Shown piece after piece: positions 32,174 through 39,162 of a DNA stretch of 39,201 nt; position 1 is the stretch's first letter, and every line of letters starts with the position of its first letter. Origin of the DNA: Clostridia bacterium (GTDB taxonomy: Bacteria > Bacillota > Clostridia > Oscillospirales > Acutalibacteraceae). The position numbers were made by a program, and so were the translations under genes. The DNA lies in the NCBI GenBank assembly GCA_900766585.1, contig CAAFVV010000013.1, positions 1 to 39,201 of the forward strand, in the 5' to 3' direction. The notes beneath the pieces are model-generated. The model was not told the origin of the DNA. It did not search any database and saw nothing but the letters and a program-made list of their open reading frames with translations.

Positions 32174-32210
32174 CCCCCGCGGCTTTCCGCTTTTGCGGCA
32201 GCCGCGGGGG
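32174..32210. terminator. Bidirectional terminator after trmD
   Basis: CCCCCGCGGCT (32174-32184) pairs with AGCCGCGGGGG (32200-32210). It sits between trmD and the convergent gene; the T-runs are modest on both sides. Confidence 0.75.
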
Positions 32211-32233
32211 TTCATGTTTGGCCGGGCAGGTTA

Positions 32234-32944
32234 TCAGCCCGCCGCCGTTGTCTCGGTCGTCGTGCCGGTCGTCGAGGTGGCGCGCGCCGAAGCAAGCGCA
32301 TCGGAGTCCACCTCTCCCTTTACCGTGATCTCATAGCTGAGCTGGTCGAGGTCGTCGTCCGGGATCTGAACAAAATCCTTCGTGATATAAAACGTGAATG
32401 TGTTATAATCCTCGGCGGGGATGCTATAGCCGTCGGGAATCTGCTTGGTATAGCCGCTCGCAATCGTTTTGCCGTCCTCGTTCTCCACCTTGACCTCCAG
32501 CGAGGTCATATAGTGCGCCGCGTTGATGCCGTTTGACAGCCGCAGCTTGACACAGAGCGAGCCGTTTTTGGTGTAATACGCCTCGGTCACGGCACCCTTG
32601 ATGCCCTCCGCCGACAGCTCGGGATAATTCTCGGTGTCGTAGAAATGGCCGGAGCCCTCCCGCTCGTCGGTGCCCTTGCCGCGGAGCTGCACAAACAGCA
32701 TCACGCCGATAAACACCACGACCAGCCCCAGAATGATCCCCAGCGTCCAGATCATGGTGCGCTTCGTCTCCGGATCGGCGGGCGCTTCTTTTTTCGCCGC
32801 CTTCAGCTCACGCCGCAGTGCGCGCGCGTTCGCCTTATCCTCTTTGGCCTTCTCCTTCTGCTCCTCACGGATCTCCTGTCGGGTCTTGGGCGTGCTGAAA
32901 ATACTGCTCTGCTCCTCTTCCGGCAAAAGGGGTTCTTTACTCAT
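32234..32944 (-). CDS. Membrane-anchored protein of unknown function, SLAP-like external domain
   Basis: 236 residues: a charged, probably helical cytoplasmic segment (about 20-60; EIREEQKEKAKEDKANARAL), one membrane helix (about 64-87), and an external beta-rich domain (about 100-215; GSLCVKLRLSNGINAAHYMT, SLEVKVENEDGKTIASGYTK, TFTFYITKDFVQIPDDDLDQ). The last pattern recalls SLAP domains, tentatively. The Thr/Ala-rich tail is low complexity. The start at 32944 (MSKEPLL) follows AAGGA by about 9 nt; an upstream in-frame ATG at 32968 has no ribosome binding site. Confidence 0.75.
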   Translation of the reverse strand: MSKEPLLPEEEQSSIFSTPKTRQEIREEQKEKAKEDKANARALRRELKAAKKEAPADPETKRTMIWTLGIILGLVVVFIGVMLFVQLRGKGTDEREGSGHFYDTENYPELSAEGIKGAVTEAYYTKNGSLCVKLRLSNGINAAHYMTSLEVKVENEDGKTIASGYTKQIPDGYSIPAEDYNTFTFYITKDFVQIPDDDLDQLSYEITVKGEVDSDALASARATSTTGTTTETTAAG

Positions 32945-33042
32945 ATCCGTTCGTCCTTCCCGTGTCATCCTGTATGTGATACCTTATATCATACACGAAA
33001 ACGACGCGTTCGTAAAGCCCTTTCACGAAATTTTCACATTTT

Positions 33043-33222
33043 TCAGAACATTCCGGTCACGGTATCGACCAGCTCGCCCATGCTGCGCAGCGCATGTCCC
33101 ATGTGGTGCTTGATGCCGCGCCGGTGCTGCCGCAGGCAGCAGCACGCCGCCATACCTCCCGCCATGCCGAGCATCATTCCCAGCAAAAATCCCTTGATCG
33201 CCGCCATTGTCGCTTTACACAT
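33043..33222 (-). CDS. Small YtxH-like membrane-associated protein (59 residues)
   Basis: A real short gene: ATG at 33222 follows GGGAG by 9 nt and runs 59 codons to a TGA at 33043-33045. The protein starts MCKATMAAIKGFLLGMMLGM, continues AGGMAACCCLRQHRRG and ends TVTGMF. The N-terminal half is a Gly/Met-rich hydrophobic segment, like YtxH-type or other small envelope proteins; the second half is amphipathic with Arg and His. The CCC motif after the hydrophobic part could be a lipid-modified or metal-binding site. The next gene starts about 100 nt downstream on the same strand. Function unknown. Confidence 0.7.
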   Translation of the reverse strand: MCKATMAAIKGFLLGMMLGMAGGMAACCCLRQHRRGIKHHMGHALRSMGELVDTVTGMF

Positions 33223-33314
33223 TCTTTCTCACTCCCTTTTTCCGTGTTGACCCAGCTTGCTGCCGGTCCAGTGCCTAGTATTTCCGCAGGGACGGGAAAA
33301 ATCCTGCAAAAGGG

Positions 33315-33343
33315 TTGTCAAATTTCTCCGGATGCGGTACAAT
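33315..33343 (+). promoter_or_regulatory. Sigma-A promoter of manA-trmL
   Basis: TTGTCA (33315-33320), 17 bp, TACAAT (33338-33343), about 50 nt before the start codon. The rest of 33223-33375 holds no gene on either strand. Confidence 0.8.
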
Positions 33344-33393
33344 ACTACAGTGTTTTAAAAAAGATGTATTTTTGAAAAAGGATGGTCATCACT

Positions 33394-34353
33394 ATGTACC
33401 CGCTTCTTTTACAGGCCCCGATCAAACAGTATCTGTGGGGCGGCACCCGCCTGATCACGGATTTCGGCTTTTCCTCCCCCGGTGACACTGCGGCGGAGGC
33501 ATGGGTGCTCTCCTGCCACAAGGATGGCACCTGCCTTGTACAAAACGGTGACCGCGCGGGCGAGCCGCTGTCTGCCGTTTTAGCGGACTGGGGCAATGCC
33601 GCGCTCGGCAGGCGTGCCGCCGCATTTACGGATTTTCCGCTGCTGATCAAGCTGATCGACGCCCGCGACCGCCTGTCGGTGCAGGTGCATCCGGACGACG
33701 ACTACGCCCGCCGCGTGGAGGGCGAATACGGCAAGACCGAGATGTGGTATGTCGTGGACTGCGAGCCGGGCGCACAGCTGATCTACGGCTTCAAGCACGG
33801 CATCACCAAGGCGGAATTCCGCCGCCGCATCGAGGACAACACGCTCACCGAGGTCGTCAACTTTGTGCCGGTGCATAAGGGCGATGTGTTCTTTATTGCC
33901 GCCGGTACGCTGCACGCCATCGGCGCGGGCATCCTCATCGCCGAGGTGCAGCAGAATTCCAATACCACCTACCGCGTATCGGATTACGGCAGGCTCGGCG
34001 CCGACGGCAAGCCGCGCGCGCTGCATATCGACAAAGCCGTTGACGTCACCCAAACCGTGCCGCCCTCCGTCCCCTACGGCGCCGTCGGCGAGCCGGTCGC
34101 GCTCTCGGGCGGCACACTGCGCCCGCTCGCCTCCTGCCAGCTGTTCACCGCCGAGCTGCTGACCCTGTCCGGCACCGTCCACGTCGGTGTGCAGGACAGC
34201 TTCACCTCGCTGGTCTGCTTAGACGGTGAAGCCGAGCTTACGGTTGACGGGGCGGCTCCGCTCGCACTCAAAAAGGGCAGCAGCGTGTTTCTCCCCGCCG
34301 GGTTCAACGCAGCGGTCACGGGCAATGCGGCGCTGCTGTGCAGCCGCGTCTGA
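33394..34353 (+). CDS. manA: Mannose-6-phosphate isomerase, class I
   Basis: Zn-dependent isomerase linking fructose-6-phosphate and mannose-6-phosphate, needed for mannose use or GDP-mannose supply. 319 residues, close to the short Firmicutes class I form. The start MYPLLLQAPIKQYLWGGTRL, then SVQVHPDDDYA (metal ligands) and GTLHAIGAGILIAEVQQNSN match. The C-terminal cupin follows. ATG at 33394 is preferred over 33382 because the family begins MYPLLL; AAAAGGA lies 11 nt upstream. Cotranscribed with trmL. Confidence 0.95.
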   Translation: MYPLLLQAPIKQYLWGGTRLITDFGFSSPGDTAAEAWVLSCHKDGTCLVQNGDRAGEPLSAVLADWGNAALGRRAAAFTDFPLLIKLIDARDRLSVQVHPDDDYARRVEGEYGKTEMWYVVDCEPGAQLIYGFKHGITKAEFRRRIEDNTLTEVVNFVPVHKGDVFFIAAGTLHAIGAGILIAEVQQNSNTTYRVSDYGRLGADGKPRALHIDKAVDVTQTVPPSVPYGAVGEPVALSGGTLRPLASCQLFTAELLTLSGTVHVGVQDSFTSLVCLDGEAELTVDGAAPLALKKGSSVFLPAGFNAAVTGNAALLCSRV

Positions 34354-34373
34354 CCGGGCAGGAGGAACCGCCG

Positions 34374-34868
34374 ATGCCCACTCTGAATATCGTTCTGGTC
34401 GAGCCGGAGATCCCGCAGAACACCGGCAACATCAGCCGCACCTGCGCCGCCACCGGCGCGCGGCTGCACCTTGTCGAGCCGCTGGGCTTTGCAATCGACG
34501 ACCGCCAGCTCAAGCGGGCGGGACTTGACTACTGGCACCTGCTCGACATCACCCGCTATCCGAGCCTTGACGATTTCTTCGCCAAAAACGCCGGCCCGTT
34601 CTACTATTTTTCCACCAAAGCCGCGCAGGTCTACTCGGACATTCACTATCCCGATGGCGCCTATCTGGTGTTCGGCAAAGAGACAAAGGGGCTGCCCGAG
34701 CATCTGATGCGGGACGATCCCGCACACAGCGTGCGCCTGCCCATGCTCGACGACGATGCTGCCCGCTCGCTCAATCTGTCCAACACCGTCGCCGTAGGCG
34801 TATACGAGGTGCTGCGCCAGTGGGGCTTCCCGCAGCTGCGCACCGAAGGACACCTGACCGGTCAATAA
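34374..34868 (+). CDS. trmL: tRNA (cytidine(34)-2'-O)-methyltransferase TrmL (SPOUT family)
   Basis: 164 residues, methylates the wobble ribose of some leucine tRNAs. NIVLVEPEIPQNTGNISRTC, HLVEPLGFAIDDR, LVFGKETKGLPEHL, VRLPMLDDDAARSLNLSNTV are the SPOUT/TrmL signature blocks. The start at 34374 follows AGGAGG by 8 nt. It is 20 nt after manA. Confidence 0.95.
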   Translation: MPTLNIVLVEPEIPQNTGNISRTCAATGARLHLVEPLGFAIDDRQLKRAGLDYWHLLDITRYPSLDDFFAKNAGPFYYFSTKAAQVYSDIHYPDGAYLVFGKETKGLPEHLMRDDPAHSVRLPMLDDDAARSLNLSNTVAVGVYEVLRQWGFPQLRTEGHLTGQ

Positions 34869-34879
34869 CAGCCGCTTTC

Positions 34880-34921
34880 CCCGCCGTTTCGGCTTTCCGC
34901 CCGAAACGGCGGGATATTTTT
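34880..34921 (+). terminator. Terminator after trmL
   Basis: CCCGCCGTTTCGG (34880-34892) pairs perfectly with CCGAAACGGCGGG (34901-34913), then ATATTTTT. It insulates the retron from manA-trmL. Confidence 0.9.
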
Positions 34922-34931
34922 GCTGTCCCTC

Positions 34932-34960
34932 TTGCCATCCGCTGACGGATATGGTATAGT
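34932..34960 (+). promoter_or_regulatory. Sigma-A promoter of the retron
   Basis: TTGCCA (34932-34937), 17 bp, TATAGT (34955-34960). Transcription should start near 34967, just before the structured retron RNA. Confidence 0.75.
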
Positions 34961-34966
34961 GTACTT

Positions 34967-35167
34967 GCCTCTTTGAGGAAACGCGGAACATTAGTGCTTG
35001 TCGAACCGTTTTTCGCTTTGACACCGGCTGCGAGTCGCGGCCGGGATACAGGATCCCCGCAGGATTCGCTTCGCTCATGCAAAGCCGATTCCGCTGTATA
35101 CCCGCCCACTGACGTGGGCTAATGGATACAGCTCCACGGCATTGCTGTTCCCTTTGTATTGCTCCGC
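34967..35167 (+). ncRNA. Retron msr-msd non-coding RNA
   Basis: A roughly 200-nt structured transcript before the reverse transcriptase. The a1 arm GCGGAACATTA (34983-34993) pairs 9 of 11 with the a2 arm TATTGCTCCGC (35157-35167), so it ends just before the RT ribosome binding site. The G after a1 (34994, in CATTAG) is the candidate branching guanosine. msr hairpins: TGTCGAA with TTTGACA (34999-35023) and CCGGC with GCCGG (35024-35044). The msd has a long hairpin: GGGATACAG (35043-35051) with CTGTATACCC (35094-35103, one bulge), an inner GGATTCGCTT/AAGCCGATTCC arm and a CGCTCATGCA loop. Then come GCCCAC-TGAC-GTGGGC (35104-35119) and ACAGC/GCTGT (35128-35148). The msr/msd boundary is a guess. 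Confidence 0.8.
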
Positions 35168-35189
35168 AAAAAAGAGAGGGGGAAGCACC

Positions 35190-36107
35190 GTGATCGTATA
35201 CCGCGAATTTTCCTCGCTCTGCCGCGACCTCGGTTTTTCCGGTCAGACGCTGTACAGCGTCAGCAGCCGTATCGACCGGCATTACCGCCCGGTCAGGCTG
35301 CCGAAGGCGAACGGGGAATACCGGCAGCTCTTTGTCCCCGACGATCTGCTGAAGGCCGTGCAGCGGCGGATCAATGACCGGCTCTTGCCGCTCGAGCCTG
35401 TCTCCCCTTATGCCACGGCATACCGTCCCGGCGGCAGCACGCGGCGAAACGCCGCGCCCCATATCGGCAAACCGGTGCTGATGAAGCTGGACATCCGCCA
35501 CTTTTTTGACAGCCTGACCTACCCGCTCGTCAGCGAAAGCGCGTTTCCGAAAACGCGGTATTCCGCGCAGAACCGCACGCTTCTGACCCTGCTTTGCACC
35601 TATAAAAACGCCCTGCCGCAGGGCGCGCCGACCTCCCCCGCCATATCGAACATTGTCCTGTGTGCATTTGACACCGCCGTCGGGGAATGGTGCCGCCAAA
35701 ACGGCATCGCCTACACCCGCTACTGCGACGATATGACCTTTTCCGGCGATTTTGACCCGAAGCCGGTCATCGCCCTTGTCCGCGCCGAGCTTTCGCCGAT
35801 GGGGCTTTTTCTGAATGACAGAAAGACCGCGGTCATCCGCGGCGGACAGCGGCAGAGTGTAACCGGCCTTGTCGTCAATGAACGGCTGAGCGTGCCCGCC
35901 GCCTACAAACGGCAGATCCGGCAGGAAATGTACTATTGCCGGCAGTACGGCATCGCGAACCACCTCGTGCGGTGCGGCAGGACTGACGACGCGGACGCCT
36001 ATGCGGCAGAGCTGTACGGACGTGTCTGCTATGTCTTATCCGTCGAGCCGGACAACGCGGACATGCAGACCTACGCGCTCTGGCTGCGCCGTCAAAGGGA
36101 CAAATAA
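35190..36107 (+). CDS. ret: Retron reverse transcriptase
   Basis: Makes a branched msDNA from the adjacent RNA. 305 residues, the usual retron RT length. The GTG start at 35190 follows AGAGGGGG by 7 nt; an in-frame TTG at 35142 lies within the RNA and is rejected. Motifs: NAAPH (87-91, retron NAxxH), motif A LKLDIRHFFDSL (catalytic Asp101), LPQGAPTSPAISN (142-154), catalytic YCDD (178-181) and VTGLVVN (224-230, the retron VTG motif). The end KRQIRQEMYYCRQYGIANHL resembles the thumb/RNA-binding part of retron RTs. No effector domain is fused and no effector gene adjoins on either side. Confidence 0.93.
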   Translation: MIVYREFSSLCRDLGFSGQTLYSVSSRIDRHYRPVRLPKANGEYRQLFVPDDLLKAVQRRINDRLLPLEPVSPYATAYRPGGSTRRNAAPHIGKPVLMKLDIRHFFDSLTYPLVSESAFPKTRYSAQNRTLLTLLCTYKNALPQGAPTSPAISNIVLCAFDTAVGEWCRQNGIAYTRYCDDMTFSGDFDPKPVIALVRAELSPMGLFLNDRKTAVIRGGQRQSVTGLVVNERLSVPAAYKRQIRQEMYYCRQYGIANHLVRCGRTDDADAYAAELYGRVCYVLSVEPDNADMQTYALWLRRQRDK

Positions 36108-36129
36108 TGCTCTTGACACCGATTATAAA

Positions 36130-36168
36130 CAGCGCCCCGCAGACGTGCAATGCGCTTGCGGGGCGCTG
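36130..36168 (+). terminator. Hairpin after the reverse transcriptase gene
   Basis: CAGCGCCCCGCA (36130-36141) pairs with TGCGGGGCGCTG (36157-36168), 22 nt after the RT stop. It lacks a T-run, but with the next hairpin it probably ends the retron transcript. Confidence 0.5.
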
Positions 36169-36192
36169 TGGCTATCTCTGCCGACGGGCAGC

Positions 36193-36227
36193 AAAAAGCG
36201 GAGGCGAAACACGCCTCCGCTTTTGGT
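36193..36227. terminator. Bidirectional terminator between the retron and the symporter gene
   Basis: AAAAAGCGGAGGCG (36193-36206) pairs with CGCCTCCGCTTTT (36212-36224). A-run and T-run on opposite sides let it work on both strands. Confidence 0.9.
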
Positions 36228-36234
36228 TATACGG

Positions 36235-37653
36235 TTATTTCAGCGTATGCTCTTTTTTCTTACAGGACGAGACCACCATGCCCGACAGTGCCGCCAACGC
36301 CAGCACGTTCGGAATGACCATGAGGTTGTTGAACATATCCGTCAGCTCCCAAACAAGGTCATTCGACAGCACCGAGCCGAGGAAGATAAACACAATCGCC
36401 AGCAGCGAATAGATGAGATCCGACCTCTTGCCGAACAGGTAGCGCACATTGATCCGGCCAAACAGGTTCCAGCCCACAATGGTGGAAAACGCAAAGAACA
36501 GCAGGCAGACCGCCACAAAAATATTGCCGAACGCCGCATTGCCAAACGCCGTGCCGAATGCCATCTGCGCTGCATTGGTCTTGGAGACGCCCGCCGCCGC
36601 AAGCGTCTCCGCCGTCAGCATCTGCCCATGGAGCGGCCCGCCCTCGGTAAAGAGCGTCGAAATCACGACAAGCGCCGTCATGGTCAGCACCACAAACGTA
36701 TCCACAAACACGCCCGCCATCGCGACAACGCCCTGCTCGTGGGGATCCTTCACCTTAGCGAGCGCATGGGCATGCGGCGTAGAGCCCATGCCCGCCTCAT
36801 TGGAGAACAGCCCCCGCTTGACGCCCTGACTGATTGCAGTTTTCAGCGCATAGCCTATGCTGCCGCCGATCACAGCGGTCGGTGTGAAGGCATAGCGGAA
36901 GATCATACCAAAGGTCTCGGGAATGTATTTGATGCGGATGCACAGCACCACCAGACCACCGACAATATACAGCACTGCCATGATCGGCACAATCTTTTCC
37001 GTCACGGAGGCAATACGGGATACGCCGCCGACAAAAATGAAGAATGCCACGGCACACAGCAGCAGTCCGACCACCCAGCCGGGGATGCCGAACGCCGTCC
37101 GGCACGCCTCACTGATGGAATTCGACTGCACCATTGCGCCCATAAAGCCCAGTGCCAGAATGATCGCCACGGCAAAGAAGCCGGCGAGGAATTTGCCGAG
37201 CTTGCCCTTAAACGCCGTGCGGATATAGTACACGGGACCGCCCGACACGCTGCCGTCCTCATGCACCACACGGGTCTTTTGCGCCAACACCGCCTCGCTG
37301 TAGATCGTCGCCATTCCGAAGAAGGCGATAAGCCACATCCAGAAAATCGCGCCGGGGCCGCCGATCAGAATGGCACCGCAGGCGCCGACGATGTTGCCGG
37401 TGCCGACCTGCGCAGCGATCGCCGTCGCCAGCGCCTGGAACGAGGAGAGTCCGCCCTCCTGCTTGCCGCCGTGGAGCTTTATGTTGCCAAAAGCCCTCCT
37501 CATGCCCTCACCGAAGCAGCGCACCTGTACAAAGCGGGTACGGATGGTGTAAAACAGCCCGATTCCGACCAAAAGCACGATCAGAATGTAATCCGACAGA
37601 TAGGCGTTGATCTTCTGCACGATCGGCAGCAGTGCGTCCTGAATTGCCTGCAT
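36235..37653 (-). CDS. Sodium:alanine/glycine symporter, AGCS family
   Basis: 472 residues, about 11 membrane helices, a sodium-coupled alanine or glycine carrier of the APC superfamily. Signature blocks: VGTGNIVGACGAILIGGPGA (helix 2), FWMWLIAFFGMATIYSEAVL, GGPVYYIRTAF and KRGLFSNEAGMGSTPHAHA. The start at 37653 follows GGAGG by 7 nt. A glycine riboswitch in its leader suggests glycine is a substrate or signal. It is monocistronic, with a terminator shared with the retron. Confidence 0.95.
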   Translation of the reverse strand: MQAIQDALLPIVQKINAYLSDYILIVLLVGIGLFYTIRTRFVQVRCFGEGMRRAFGNIKLHGGKQEGGLSSFQALATAIAAQVGTGNIVGACGAILIGGPGAIFWMWLIAFFGMATIYSEAVLAQKTRVVHEDGSVSGGPVYYIRTAFKGKLGKFLAGFFAVAIILALGFMGAMVQSNSISEACRTAFGIPGWVVGLLLCAVAFFIFVGGVSRIASVTEKIVPIMAVLYIVGGLVVLCIRIKYIPETFGMIFRYAFTPTAVIGGSIGYALKTAISQGVKRGLFSNEAGMGSTPHAHALAKVKDPHEQGVVAMAGVFVDTFVVLTMTALVVISTLFTEGGPLHGQMLTAETLAAAGVSKTNAAQMAFGTAFGNAAFGNIFVAVCLLFFAFSTIVGWNLFGRINVRYLFGKRSDLIYSLLAIVFIFLGSVLSNDLVWELTDMFNNLMVIPNVLALAALSGMVVSSCKKKEHTLK

Positions 37654-37670
37654 GATGTTTCCTCCTATAC

Positions 37671-37698
37671 AAAAAACTGCCCGACGTCAGTCGGACAG
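37671..37698 (-). terminator. Riboswitch-controlled terminator before the symporter
   Basis: On the minus strand CTGTCCGAC (37698-37690) pairs with GTCGGGCAG (37685-37677) around a TGAC loop, then six T residues (37671-37676), 18 nt before the symporter start codon. It makes the leader a transcriptional switch. Confidence 0.9.
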
Positions 37699-37749
37699 CT
37701 CCCCGAAAAATCACGCAACCGACACGCCCGCCCACTCCGCGCGGACGTG

Positions 37750-37881
37750 TCATCTGCTCTGTCTGTTTGCCTGAGAGATTCGGCTCTCGCCTTGCACCTT
37801 CGGCATTCAACTGAATGAATTCTCCAGAGTGTCCTCCGCCACCGGTCAAGCTTCCCGATGGTTTCCACGAACGTCAGATGA
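37750..37881 (-). promoter_or_regulatory. Glycine riboswitch, single aptamer
   Basis: The aptamer core on the minus strand is GGACACTCTGGAGA, then GCCGAAGGTGCAAGGC and TCTCAGGCAAACAGACAGAG, matching the glycine riboswitch consensus. Only one core is present. TCATCTG (37875-37881) pairs with CAGATGA (37750-37756) to close the element around an upstream ghost-aptamer-like segment (about 37839-37874). An aptamer preceded by a ghost is the type that often precedes transporters (family knowledge). The GACACG that overlaps the 3' closing arm can instead pair with CGTGTC downstream, a candidate switching helix. Confidence 0.9.
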
Positions 37882-37917
37882 TGCAGAGGCAAGCTGCCTC
37901 TGATTTGTAACTTGGTT

Positions 37918-37946
37918 ATCATACGCGCTTTTTCGCCGTTTGTCAA
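37918..37946 (-). promoter_or_regulatory. Sigma-A promoter of the glycine riboswitch transcript
   Basis: On the minus strand TTGACA (37941-37946), 17 bp, TATGAT (37918-37923). The leader to the start codon is about 260 nt and contains the small hairpin CAGAGGC-AGCTT-GCCTCTG near its 5' end. Confidence 0.85.
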
Positions 37947-37999
37947 GCCCCTGCGGCAAAAAACCCCCTTTTTCGCGCAAAAAAATGCCCGCAAAGCCC

Positions 38000-38046
38000 A
38001 AAACGCCGCCTCTCCGCTTTTTCCGCGGAGAGGCGGCGTTTTTTCG
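38000..38046. terminator. Terminator of the thioredoxin gene
   Basis: An 18-nt arm at 38000-38017 (AAAACGCCGCCTCTCCGC) pairs perfectly with 38025-38042, giving a very stable stem with A/T ends on both strands. Confidence 0.9.
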
Positions 38047-38052
38047 TGTTAC

Positions 38053-38376
38053 TCAGCCGATCGCGCTGTCCACAAACTGCGCCAGCTCCTCCTTCGGCAT
38101 ATAGCCGACCGTTTGATCAACGATCCTGCCCGCGTTTAACACGAGCAGCGTCGGGATGCTCTGGATACCGAACCGCGCCGCCAGCTCCGGCTGCTCATCG
38201 ACATTGACCTTGCCGACCCGTATACGGCCGTCATATTCCTCCGCCAGCTCCTCCACCACGGGAGCGAGCATACGGCACGGACTGCACCATGTCGCCCAGA
38301 AATCCAGCAGCACGGGGATATCCGCCTGCTCTGCCTGCTCATGAAAATTCTCTTTTGTGATCGTCAGTTCCGCCAT
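38053..38376 (-). CDS. trxA: Thioredoxin
   Basis: 107 residues, one thioredoxin fold, cytoplasmic disulfide reductant. Active site is WCSPC in FWATWCSPCRMLAPVVEELA rather than the usual WCGPC; GIQSIPTLLVL supplies the cis-Pro. The N terminus MAELTITKENFHEQ and the length are typical. The start at 38376 follows AAAGGAG by about 9 nt. Single gene with its own promoter and terminator. Confidence 0.96.
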   Translation of the reverse strand: MAELTITKENFHEQAEQADIPVLLDFWATWCSPCRMLAPVVEELAEEYDGRIRVGKVNVDEQPELAARFGIQSIPTLLVLNAGRIVDQTVGYMPKEELAQFVDSAIG

Positions 38377-38461
38377 CGGTCATCACTCCTTTATTGTATT
38401 CCCAAACAGTATGGGCATTTTTTCGGCGTTCATCCCCGCGGGAATGCCGCCTTATACAGAT

Positions 38462-38490
38462 ATTGTACCACGCCGCGCGAAAAACAGCAA
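38462..38490 (-). promoter_or_regulatory. Sigma-A promoter of trxA
   Basis: On the minus strand TTGCTG (38485-38490), 17 bp, TACAAT (38462-38467), with about 80 nt of leader. Confidence 0.7.
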
Positions 38491-38507
38491 GTGCCGGCGG
38501 CGAAATA

Positions 38508-38536
38508 TGGACTTTTTTGTCGGCCTGTGATATACT
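38508..38536 (+). promoter_or_regulatory. Sigma-A promoter of the GNAT gene
   Basis: TGGACT (38508-38513; 4/6 match), 17 bp, TATACT (38531-38536), about 40 nt upstream of the start codon. Confidence 0.6.
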
Positions 38537-38573
38537 GTAGGCAGAAACATTGTCTACCGGGAGGTCCTTTTCC

Positions 38574-39053
38574 ATGTCCGAGTTGTTCATCCGGCCGGCA
38601 GAGGCGCAGGATATTCCCGCACTTGACCGGCTGCTGCTTCAGGTCCACCGCGTCCACAGCAAGGCCCGCCCCGATCTGTTCAGAGCGGGCGCAAAAAAAT
38701 ACACCGACGACGAGCTTGCCGCCATTCTGGCGGACACCGCGCACACGCCCGTATTTGTCGCCGTCCGCGAGGGGGCGGTCGTCGGCTATGTGTTCTGCCA
38801 GATGCAGCAGCACCCGCACAGCAACAGCTTAACGGATATCCAAACGCTGTACATCGACGACCTGTGCGTGGACGAAACGGCGCGCGGCGGACATATCGGC
38901 ACGCAGCTTTACCGTTTCACGCTCGACTACGCCCGCCGGCGCGGCTGCTACAACGTGACGCTCAACGTCTGGGCGGGCAACGACAGCGCCATGCGTTTTT
39001 ACGAAGCCATCGGGATGCGGGTGCAGAAGATCGGCATGGAAACCATCCTGTAA
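38574..39053 (+). CDS. GNAT-family N-acetyltransferase
   Basis: 159 residues, a single acetyl-CoA-dependent GNAT domain. LYIDDLCVDETARGGHIGTQ leads into the acetyl-CoA binding loop (R/Q-x-x-G-x-G/A type, here RGGHIG), followed by NVTLNVWAGNDSAMRFYEAI, GMRVQKIGMETIL. Family members acetylate small molecules or protein N termini; the substrate here is unknown. The start at 38574 follows GGGAGG by 9 nt. It stands alone at the edge of an insertion sequence. Confidence 0.9.
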   Translation: MSELFIRPAEAQDIPALDRLLLQVHRVHSKARPDLFRAGAKKYTDDELAAILADTAHTPVFVAVREGAVVGYVFCQMQQHPHSNSLTDIQTLYIDDLCVDETARGGHIGTQLYRFTLDYARRRGCYNVTLNVWAGNDSAMRFYEAIGMRVQKIGMETIL

Positions 39054-39119
39054 TCTCACACGAAAGATCCCCCGCACGGTCAGTGGACTATATCCCCCAA
39101 AACGGACAGTGAAAAAAAG

Positions 39120-39157
39120 CACCTCCTGTTGTAGAATAGAAACTACAACAGGAGGTG
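39120..39157 (+). repeat. Perfect palindrome covering the transposase ribosome binding site
   Basis: CACCTCCTGTTGTAG (39120-39134) and CTACAACAGGAGGTG (39143-39157) are perfect 15-bp arms with an 8-nt loop. The AGGAGG at 39150-39155 is inside the right arm. A candidate -10 TAGAAT (39132-39137), with a weak -35 GTGAAA (39109-39114) 17 bp upstream, would start a transcript near 39144, after the left arm, so only read-through RNA could form the hairpin. Confidence 0.85.
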
Positions 39158-39162
39158 TTGTC

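Noticed and set aside
35142..35189. TTG start for the reverse transcriptase
   Set aside because: It lies inside the a2 side of the retron RNA and has no ribosome binding site, unlike GTG 35190.
34074..35963. 629-codon open frame on the minus strand across manA, trmL and the retron
   Set aside because: It crosses three well-supported plus-strand genes, a terminator and the retron RNA, and has no family features.
36001..37818. 605-codon open frame on the plus strand across the symporter gene
   Set aside because: Antisense to a conserved membrane carrier; His/Arg/Gln-rich composition is typical of a shadow.
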